Shown: positions 57,636 to 64,000 of the stretch, one piece after another
How positions within the stretch are numbered: position 1 is the stretch's first letter
Layout: each line of letters opens with the position of its first letter
Assembly (NCBI RefSeq): GCF_013416775.1
Contig: NZ_SZVI01000012.1
Coordinates: 124,001 to 188,000, forward strand
DNA from: Rhodoferax sp. BLA1
GTDB lineage: Bacteria; Pseudomonadota; Gammaproteobacteria; Burkholderiales; Burkholderiaceae_C
Direction: 5' to 3'
Length of the DNA stretch: 64,000 bases
The notes under the pieces: generated by a model
What the model was told of the DNA's origin: nothing
The model's database searches: none
Seen by the model: the letters and a program-made list of their open reading frames with translations, nothing else
Translations under genes and position numbers: made by a program

Positions 57636-59120
57636 TTACACCAGCTTTTGCATGGCCGAGGCGACCAGTTCAGCTTTGGGCCCGATGATGATCTGCACGC
57701 TCTCGCTGTTGAGCCGGATGACGCCGCTGGCACCGGCACGCCGGGCGGCGGCTTCGTCCACTTTGGAGGTGTCTTTGAGCGTCAGGCGCAGGCGGCTGAT
57801 GCAGGCATCGATGTTGGTGACGTTGGCTGCACCACCGATCAGGCTCAGGTAGGCCTGGGCAAGATGGTCAACCTCGCTGCCGCTGGAAGCGGGAGCGGGT
57901 GCCAGCGGTTTGACCTCTTGCGCCGGGGTTTCGGTGTCGTCTTCACGGCCTGGTGTCTTCAGGTGCATCTTGCGGATCACGAAAGAGAAAGAGAAGTAGT
58001 AGAGGGCGAAGAAAACCAAGCCCTGCAGAATCAGCATGTACCAGTTGATCGCCAGCGGGTTGCGTGCGGACAGCACCATGTCGACCAGGCCCGCGCTGAA
58101 GCCAAAACCGGCCATCCAGTGCATCTGTGCCGCGATGAAAACCGAGATACCGGTCAGCAAGGCGTGCATCACGTACAGCAAGGGGGCCACGAACATGAAG
58201 GCAAACTCGATTGGTTCGGTCACGCCGGTGAAGAAGGAGGCAAAACCGGCGGCCATCATCAGCGAGGCGACCCGCACCTTGTTTTCAGGCTTGGCGGCGT
58301 GGTAGATCGCCAGTCCGGCACCCGGCAGGCCGAACATCATGATCGGGAAGAAGCCGGCCTGGTACATGCCAGTCACGCCCAGGACGGACTTGCCTTCAGC
58401 CAGACCCTTGGCGCCAGCCAGGAAGTTCGGGATGTCGTTGATGCCAGCCACGTCGAACCAGAACACGCTGTTGAGCGCGTGGTGCAGACCGACAGGAATC
58501 AGCAGGCGGTTGAAGAAGCCGTAAATGCCGGCACCGAAGGAGCCGAGGCTGACGACGGATTCACCAAAATGCACCAGGCCGCCGTAAATGGCTGGCCAAA
58601 TCGCCATCAGCGCGAACGAGACGAAGATCATCACCACCGAGGTGATGATCGGCACCAGTCGGCGTCCAGAGAAGAAGGCGAGTGCCTTGTTCAGTTCGAC
58701 GCCACTGAATCGGTTGTACAGCTCGGCGGCAATCACGCCGCAGAGGATGCCGATGAACTGGTTCTCGATCTTCTTGAAGGCGACCGGAACCTGCTCCAGC
58801 GGGATCGACTGGATCTGCGCGACAACACTCGGCTTGAGCAGCGTCGTCACCACCAGATACCCCACCAGCCCGGCCAATGCGGCCGCGCCGTCCTTGTCCT
58901 TGGACATGCCGTAAGCGACGCCGATGGCGAAGAGAATCGCCATCTTGTCGATGATCGCCGCACCCGCCTGGATCAGAAACGCGGCGACAGCGCTATCCGA
59001 CCCCCAGCCGTTCGGATCCAGCCAGTAGCCGATACCCATCATGATCGCCGCCGCTGGCAATACTGCCACCGGCACCATCAGCGCCCGCCCAATGCGTTGC
59101 ATGTACCCTAGAACACTCAT
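57636..59120 (-). CDS. nagE: PTS EIICB, N-acetylglucosamine-specific
   Basis: 494 residues. EIIC with about ten helices and GITEPIEFAFMF-like GVTEPIEF, then EIIB with the phosphorylated Cys in NIDACISRLR (about residue 430). No EIIA domain; it is supplied by the fused upstream protein. Imports and phosphorylates GlcNAc. Probably cotranscribed with the EI-fusion gene 65 nt upstream. Confidence 0.9.
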   Translation of the reverse strand: MSVLGYMQRIGRALMVPVAVLPAAAIMMGIGYWLDPNGWGSDSAVAAFLIQAGAAIIDKMAILFAIGVAYGMSKDKDGAAALAGLVGYLVVTTLLKPSVVAQIQSIPLEQVPVAFKKIENQFIGILCGVIAAELYNRFSGVELNKALAFFSGRRLVPIITSVVMIFVSFALMAIWPAIYGGLVHFGESVVSLGSFGAGIYGFFNRLLIPVGLHHALNSVFWFDVAGINDIPNFLAGAKGLAEGKSVLGVTGMYQAGFFPIMMFGLPGAGLAIYHAAKPENKVRVASLMMAAGFASFFTGVTEPIEFAFMFVAPLLYVMHALLTGISVFIAAQMHWMAGFGFSAGLVDMVLSARNPLAINWYMLILQGLVFFALYYFSFSFVIRKMHLKTPGREDDTETPAQEVKPLAPAPASSGSEVDHLAQAYLSLIGGAANVTNIDACISRLRLTLKDTSKVDEAAARRAGASGVIRLNSESVQIIIGPKAELVASAMQKLV

Positions 59121-59185
59121 TTTGATTCCTTCTCAGAAATTGACGAAACAACGACTCACCACCGACTTACCTCACTGCCCGGCAG

Positions 59186-61759
59186 TCATGCCTTGGCAGC
59201 ATCCAACCACGGCCAAACCTGTCTGACATACGCGCGAATGGCCTCGGCGGATGTCAGTTGCAACACCGCCTGCGCGACCGACTGGCACTCGGCCAGATTC
59301 AGTTGGCGCACCACGGACTTGATCTCTGGAATCACTGCGGGGCTCACGGAGAGCTCTGTGGCGCCGAGCCCGATCAGCAAGGGCACGGCCATCGGGTCTG
59401 ACGCCATCGCGCCGCATACGCCCAGCCATCGGCCACTGCCGGCAGCCCCTTGGGCTGCGAGCGCCAACAGTCGCAACACGGACGGGTGCAGGGCATCCAC
59501 ACGTGCGGCCAGCGCCGGGTTGGTGCGGTCCATACACAAGGCGTACTGAGTCAGATCGTTGCTGCCGACCGAGAAAAAATCCGCTTCCTGCGCCAGTTGA
59601 TCGGCGAGCACGGCGGCGGCTGGTGTCTCGATCATCACGCCGAGCTCAACACGCTCGGAGACTCCCATCTCCGCTGCCAGGCGATCCAGCACAACACGTG
59701 TTGCCACGAGTTCAGCCAGGTCGGTCACCATCGGCAGCATGATCTTCACGGCCGAGCGAGGCTGCACGGCCAGGATCGCACGCAGTTGTTCGGTGAGCAG
59801 CGCTTCACGCGCCAGGCTCAGGCGAATACCGCGCTGGCCAAGTGCCGGGTTGTCTTCCTGCGGCATCGGGATGTAGGGCAAAGATTTGTCGGCCCCCACA
59901 TCCAATGTGCGAATGATGGCGCTGCGCCCCTCCAGCGCGTCGATCACCGCCTGGTAAGCGGCGCGCTGTTCGTCCTGCGTGGGTGCGGTCTGGCGATCCA
60001 GGAATAACAACTCGGTACGCAGCAGGCCAACGGACTCGGCGCCGAGTGTCACGGCCTTGGCTGCGTCGGTGGCCGTTGCGATGTTTGCGGCAATTTCAAT
60101 ACGGACGCCGTCGATGGTGACGGCTGGTTCGTGGGCACGGGCCAACATCTGGGCTTGTACTTCCTGGCGTTGGCTGATTTCCGTCAGCGCGGAGACAAGG
60201 CGCTCTGGGCTCGGCGCGGTGTCGAGCAGGCCGTTGTTGGCATCCACAATCACCTGGACGCCTGCGGGCACACCCGTCAGGCGTGGCCCGGTGGCGACCA
60301 GCGTGGGAATGCCCCGGGCACGGGCGAGTATGGCCACATGTGAGGTGGGTCCACCTTGCGCCGTGACGATGGCTGCCACCCCGGCTTGTTCCAGCGCGGT
60401 GAAGTCTGAGGGCAACAGATCGTCGGCCAGCACCACCGCATCGCGGGCAAACAGCGGCGCGGCCCCATCGTCACCGGCCAGCTTGCGCAGCACCTGGCGC
60501 TCAATGTCGCGCAGGTCGCTGGCGCGCCCGGCGAGCAGGGGACTGTTGCTTGCCACCAGGATCCGGCATTGGGTTTCTATGGCGGTCTGCCAGGCAAAAG
60601 CGGCGCTTTTCCCGGCGGCGATCAGCGTGTTGGATGCAGCCAGCAATTCGGGGTCTTCGACCAGGACACGGTGGGCGGCAAAAATCTCGGCTTGCTCAAC
60701 AAGCTGGCGCTGCTCGGCATCGGCGACGGCGGTTGCCAGTTCAGCCCCAAGCGCCTGCAGCGCTGCGGTCAGAGCGCGCTGTTCAACGATCTCGCCGTCA
60801 CCCTGTTCCTTGACAGCACGGATCGCATGTTCAAAACGAGCGGTCAGCCCCATGGCCAGCCCCGGCGAGGCAATCACACCGGCGAACTGGGTCGGTGGCA
60901 GGTCATTTCCTGCGCCTAGTTGGGTGAACGTTGTGTGTGTCGGAGCCACGGATGCTGCAACACTGACCGTTTCGAGCGCTGTGATGGCCGCCTCGATGGC
61001 ATCACCCGCCTGGTGGCCGGTGGCGCGCAGCTCCACTTCCTCACCCTCAGCAACCGACAGTCCCATCATCGCCGTTGCGCTGCGCGCATTGGCGCTGGCG
61101 CCGCGCACACGCACCTCAACCGCTGCGGCAAAGGGTTTCAGCGCATTGGCCAGCAGTGCACACGGCCGCGCATGCAATCCGCCGCCATGGCGCACCACAG
61201 CCCAGCCATTGGCCGTTTCAACGTCATCGGCTTCGACGGGAGCATTGGCAGGCAGGGCGGCGTCTGTGTTGGTGGCAACCAGTGTCAAGAGCGGGTCCCC
61301 CATGGAGATGCTGCTGTGTTCGGCGCGTGAGCTGATGTGAAAGTCGTCACCGTTCTCAATGACCAGGATCACAACCGTCGGTTTGTTTTTGCGCCTGAGC
61401 AAATCGATGTCGAACTCGATCAAGGGCTGCCCGGCACGCACCACGTCACCTTGCGCCACGTGTGTGGTAAATCCCTCTCCTTTGAGCAACACGGTATCGA
61501 CGCCAATATGCAGCAGAATCCGTGCGCCGTTGTCTGCCTCCAGAAAGCAAGCGTGTCGCGACGAGTGCAGCTGCGTGATGCGCCCCGCGCAAGGTGCACT
61601 CAACACGCCTTGCCCCGCGTTATGCACCGGGTCAATGGCGATGCCGTCGCCCATCATGCGACCAGCAAAGACAGGGTCTGAAACGTTCTCGATTGCGACA
61701 ACACGACCACTGGTAAACGCCAACAAATTCAGTTGCGGGAAGCCCATCAAAGTCTCCAT
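59186..61759 (-). CDS. Fused PTS EIIA-HPr-EI phosphotransferase
   Basis: 857 residues in the order EIIA-Glc type (about 1-150, phospho-His in HIGVDTVLL), HPr (about 175-255, His in HGGGLHARP) and enzyme I (about 290-857, His in GGPTSHVAILARARGIP and catalytic Cys in GVCGAMASD). The whole PEP-to-EIIB relay is in one chain, dedicated to GlcNAc. Start at 61759 with GGAGA upstream. Confidence 0.92.
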   Translation of the reverse strand: METLMGFPQLNLLAFTSGRVVAIENVSDPVFAGRMMGDGIAIDPVHNAGQGVLSAPCAGRITQLHSSRHACFLEADNGARILLHIGVDTVLLKGEGFTTHVAQGDVVRAGQPLIEFDIDLLRRKNKPTVVILVIENGDDFHISSRAEHSSISMGDPLLTLVATNTDAALPANAPVEADDVETANGWAVVRHGGGLHARPCALLANALKPFAAAVEVRVRGASANARSATAMMGLSVAEGEEVELRATGHQAGDAIEAAITALETVSVAASVAPTHTTFTQLGAGNDLPPTQFAGVIASPGLAMGLTARFEHAIRAVKEQGDGEIVEQRALTAALQALGAELATAVADAEQRQLVEQAEIFAAHRVLVEDPELLAASNTLIAAGKSAAFAWQTAIETQCRILVASNSPLLAGRASDLRDIERQVLRKLAGDDGAAPLFARDAVVLADDLLPSDFTALEQAGVAAIVTAQGGPTSHVAILARARGIPTLVATGPRLTGVPAGVQVIVDANNGLLDTAPSPERLVSALTEISQRQEVQAQMLARAHEPAVTIDGVRIEIAANIATATDAAKAVTLGAESVGLLRTELLFLDRQTAPTQDEQRAAYQAVIDALEGRSAIIRTLDVGADKSLPYIPMPQEDNPALGQRGIRLSLAREALLTEQLRAILAVQPRSAVKIMLPMVTDLAELVATRVVLDRLAAEMGVSERVELGVMIETPAAAVLADQLAQEADFFSVGSNDLTQYALCMDRTNPALAARVDALHPSVLRLLALAAQGAAGSGRWLGVCGAMASDPMAVPLLIGLGATELSVSPAVIPEIKSVVRQLNLAECQSVAQAVLQLTSAEAIRAYVRQVWPWLDAAKA

Positions 61760-61831
61760 CAATTCTCCAGACACCGTCGCCGAACAGCGGGGCTCAGGCA
61801 CGGCACACGCCGACATGTGTTTATATTAAAA

Positions 61832-61845
61832 CCAGTGTAGTACCA
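61832..61845 (-). promoter_or_regulatory. Candidate GntR operator, PTS side
   Basis: Minus-strand TGGTACTACACTGG, 73 nt before the EIIA-HPr-EI start. Similar to 61980-61993. Confidence 0.5.
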
Positions 61846-61979
61846 GTTAAATCTGACTGTCAACAGTTTGTCTTGTTGTGAATGGCTTATTTTTCTTTGA
61901 AAACAAGTGCTTTGGCGTTGACTGCACCCTCTGAGACGTATGGCGGTCACGGTTGTGGCCACTTGACCTGGTGCCATTG

Positions 61980-61993
61980 TGGTTCTATAGTGG
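61980..61993 (+). promoter_or_regulatory. Candidate GntR operator, nagA side
   Basis: TGGTTCTATAGTGG, 27 nt before the nagA start; 10 of 14 positions match the PTS-side site. Confidence 0.5.
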
Positions 61994-62020
61994 CATTATC
62001 TGAATGAGGAACCCACTTTC

Positions 62021-63139
62021 ATGTCGATATCTCTCACCGGCTGCATCCTGACGCCTGACGGCTGGGTTCGCGGCACGCTCTCTTTTGACGAGCGCATTGC
62101 GACCCTTGTCGGGGAAAACGCCGCCGCCCCGCAGCCTGACGACGCCCTGATCCTGCCCGGATTCATTGATTTACATGTGCATGGTGGTGGTGGTGCCGAC
62201 GTGATGGATGGCAACGGTGCCGTCGACACGGTGGCCCGTTTGCACGCCCGCCACGGCACCACCAGCTTGCTGGCAACAACAATGACCGCACCGCGCGACA
62301 GCATCGAACAGGCACTCACCGATGTTGGTCGGGCGATGCGCCAACGCGCTCCTGGTACCGCTCGTATTCTTGGTGTTCACCTGGAGGGGCCGTTCATCAA
62401 CGCCAGCCGACTGGGGGCGCAACCCAGCGAAGCACGTACCGGCACGATTGAAGAACTCAGCGCCTTACACGCGCTGGCCCCCATCCGCGTGCTGACCCTG
62501 GCGCCCGAAATCTCGGGGCACCTCGACTTCATCCGTCAGCTGAAGATTGTCGGCATCATTGCGCAAATCGGCCACAGCAACGGCAGTTACGAAGAGGGGG
62601 TGGCTGCGCTCGACGCAGGCGCAGGTGGCTTCACGCACCTGTTCAATGCCATGAGCGAGTTTCACCACCGCAAACCGGGCATGGTGGGCGCCGCACTGGC
62701 ACATGCCGAGTTTGCCGAGATCATCCCCGACCTGTTGCACGTGCACCCGGGTGCCATCCGCGCCGCACGCCGGGCGATTCCCAAGCTGTATTGCGTGACC
62801 GATTCAACCTCTGGCGCTGGCATGCCCGATGGTGAGTACCACCTTGGCTCGCAGTGCGTGACCAAGTGCCTGGGCGGTGTCAGGTTGGCCGATGGCACAC
62901 TGGCTGGCAGCGTGCTGACCATGGATCAGGCCTTCCGCAACCTGGTGTCGATTGGTATCCCCGCGCATGAAGCGGCGCGCCATGTTTCTACCCATCCGGC
63001 GGACTATCTTGGCGAAACCGAACGCGGCCGCCTGCTGCCCGGCGCCTACGCTGACATTGTTGTGATGTCGCCCGAACTGCAACTCACCCAGGTCTTTGTT
63101 GAAGGCGAGCCCATCGAGCGGTCGCTGGCATCTCACTGA
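62021..63139 (+). CDS. nagA: N-acetylglucosamine-6-phosphate deacetylase
   Basis: 372 residues. TIM-barrel amidohydrolase: HVHGGGGAD (about 51), HLEGPF (about 122), GHSNGSY (about 187), HLFNAMSEFHHR (about 207) and catalytic Asp in VTDSTSGAG. Makes GlcN-6-P from GlcNAc-6-P. nagB follows 13 nt downstream. Confidence 0.95.
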   Translation: MSISLTGCILTPDGWVRGTLSFDERIATLVGENAAAPQPDDALILPGFIDLHVHGGGGADVMDGNGAVDTVARLHARHGTTSLLATTMTAPRDSIEQALTDVGRAMRQRAPGTARILGVHLEGPFINASRLGAQPSEARTGTIEELSALHALAPIRVLTLAPEISGHLDFIRQLKIVGIIAQIGHSNGSYEEGVAALDAGAGGFTHLFNAMSEFHHRKPGMVGAALAHAEFAEIIPDLLHVHPGAIRAARRAIPKLYCVTDSTSGAGMPDGEYHLGSQCVTKCLGGVRLADGTLAGSVLTMDQAFRNLVSIGIPAHEAARHVSTHPADYLGETERGRLLPGAYADIVVMSPELQLTQVFVEGEPIERSLASH

Positions 63140-63152
63140 ATAGGAATAGTCG

Positions 63153-63923
63153 ATGGAAATCATCATCCAAGCCACCCCCGAAAGCGCCACCAGCGTTGCC
63201 GCGCGCATTGTTGCCCGCCTGCTGCGTGAAAAACCCAACGCGGTTCTCGGGCTGGCCACGGGCAGCACACCGCTGCTGTTGTATCGCGCATTGATTGACA
63301 TGAAGCTGGACTGGCGCCGTGTGACCACGTTCAACCTGGACGAATACATCGGCCTGCCACAAGACCACCCGCAGTCGTACCACAGCTTCATGTGGGAGAA
63401 CCTGTTCCGGCACATCAACATCCCCAAGGACAATGTGAACATCCCGGACGGCAACGCCAGTGACATTCCTGGGTGCTGTGCGGCCTACGAGCAGCGCATC
63501 CGTGATGCCGGTGGCATTGACCTGCAGATATTGGGGATTGGCACCGATGGCCACATCGGCTTCAACGAACCCACATCGTCACTGGCCTCGCGTACACGCA
63601 TCAAGACGCTGACACCGCAAACCCGCAAAGACAACGCACGCTTCTTTGGCAGCGAGGCCGAGGTGCCGGGCCACGTCATCACGATGGGCATTGGCACCAT
63701 CATGGAGGCGCGGCAAAACCTGATGCTGGCCTTCGGCAACAACAAGGCGCGCGCCATTGCCGAAGCGGTGGAAGGGCCGATCACGACCATCAACCCGGCC
63801 TCCATCCTGCAGATGCACCCGGACGCCAAGGTCTGCCTCGACGCCGAAGCCGCAGCCCAATTAAAGCGGGCCGAGTACTACCGCTGGGTCTACGACAACA
63901 AGCCGGATTGGCAGCATCTGTGA
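63153..63923 (+). CDS. nagB: Glucosamine-6-phosphate deaminase
   Basis: 256 residues. LATGSTP (about 34-40), NLDEYIGL, GIGTDGHIGFNEP (about 129-141). Converts GlcN-6-P to fructose-6-P and ammonia, completing GlcNAc use. Confidence 0.95.
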   Translation: MEIIIQATPESATSVAARIVARLLREKPNAVLGLATGSTPLLLYRALIDMKLDWRRVTTFNLDEYIGLPQDHPQSYHSFMWENLFRHINIPKDNVNIPDGNASDIPGCCAAYEQRIRDAGGIDLQILGIGTDGHIGFNEPTSSLASRTRIKTLTPQTRKDNARFFGSEAEVPGHVITMGIGTIMEARQNLMLAFGNNKARAIAEAVEGPITTINPASILQMHPDAKVCLDAEAAAQLKRAEYYRWVYDNKPDWQHL

Positions 63924-63954
63924 CGCCGACATATTCCGTCTCCAAATCGAAAAA

Positions 63955-64000
63955 TCACACGATGTTTTTGCCGTGCAACTCTGTCACGCCGGTGTAGTTG
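63955..64000 (-). CDS. C-terminal end of a gene running off the window
   Basis: The minus strand reads an open frame entering from the right edge and ending NYTGVTELHGKNIV-stop. Too little remains to identify it. Confidence 0.35.
   Translation of the reverse strand, partial: NYTGVTELHGKNIV

Noticed and set aside
57570..59111. Plus-strand 513-codon frame
   Set aside because: His/Asp/Glu-rich shadow of nagE on the opposite strand; no family, and nagE is certain.
59979..61340. Plus-strand 453-codon frame
   Set aside because: Ser/Ala-rich shadow of the EIIA-HPr-EI gene.

Overview
The window looks like chromosome from a betaproteobacterium of the Comamonadaceae, with a Rhodoferax-like feel. The evidence is GC-rich coding, the Burkholderiales-style argS-SPOR-dsbA and lptA-lptB-rpoN blocks, and a complete Rnf complex next to a pyruvate:ferredoxin oxidoreductase. 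The genus is an inference; no rRNA gene is present to settle it.

Left part (1-26.47 kb) is accessory. A long minus-strand run of eleven genes (114-10707) encodes mostly exported or redox proteins: a carboxymuconolactone-decarboxylase-like protein, a cupin, a DUF4405 membrane protein, a cytochrome P460, a metallo-beta-lactamase-fold hydrolase, three alpha/beta hydrolases, two aldo/keto reductases and a drug-type MFS exporter. A divergent LysR regulator (10883-11869) follows. A 72-bp promoter segment occurs in two copies (8389-8460 and 10780-10851), which ties the run to that regulator. Next come an IS91-type transposase with a companion tyrosine recombinase, an attC-like hairpin, an orphan HipA kinase with a palindrome upstream, small membrane and regulatory genes, an S1/P1 nuclease broken by two in-frame stops, and a histone-H1-like protein. 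The left part ends with a tightly overlapping three-gene recombinase operon (19983-25539), 0.9 kb of non-coding DNA and a 45-nt 3' fragment of tRNA-Arg(CCG). I read that fragment as the right attachment scar of an integrated island; its left end is not visible here.

Middle part (26.5-43 kb) starts with a four-gene J-domain cluster of unknown role, a PilZ protein and tRNA-Ser(UGA). It continues with a minus-strand energy operon: apbE, rnfB, a 1653-residue PFOR, rnfC, rnfD, rnfG, rnfE, rnfA, a small Cys-rich NqrM-like protein and a plant-type ferredoxin-NADP reductase. PFOR would reduce ferredoxin, Rnf would exchange electrons between ferredoxin and NAD(H) with ion transport, FNR would link ferredoxin to NADP(H), and ApbE would flavinylate RnfG and RnfD. 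A sigma70-like promoter overlapped by a 10-bp-arm palindrome lies upstream of apbE.

Right part (43-64 kb) is mostly housekeeping: marC, an SDR, dienelactone hydrolase, psiF, argS, SPOR protein, dsbA, lptA, lptB, rpoN, a THUMP RNA methyltransferase, a PIN protein, a 59-residue protein behind an FNR/Anr-type box, a YecA-like SEC-C protein and an SDR/NTF2 pair. It ends with an N-acetylglucosamine system: a GntR regulator, nagE and a fused EIIA-HPr-EI on the minus strand, and nagA-nagB divergent. Related 14-bp sequences lie in the nag divergent promoter region and ahead of the GntR gene.
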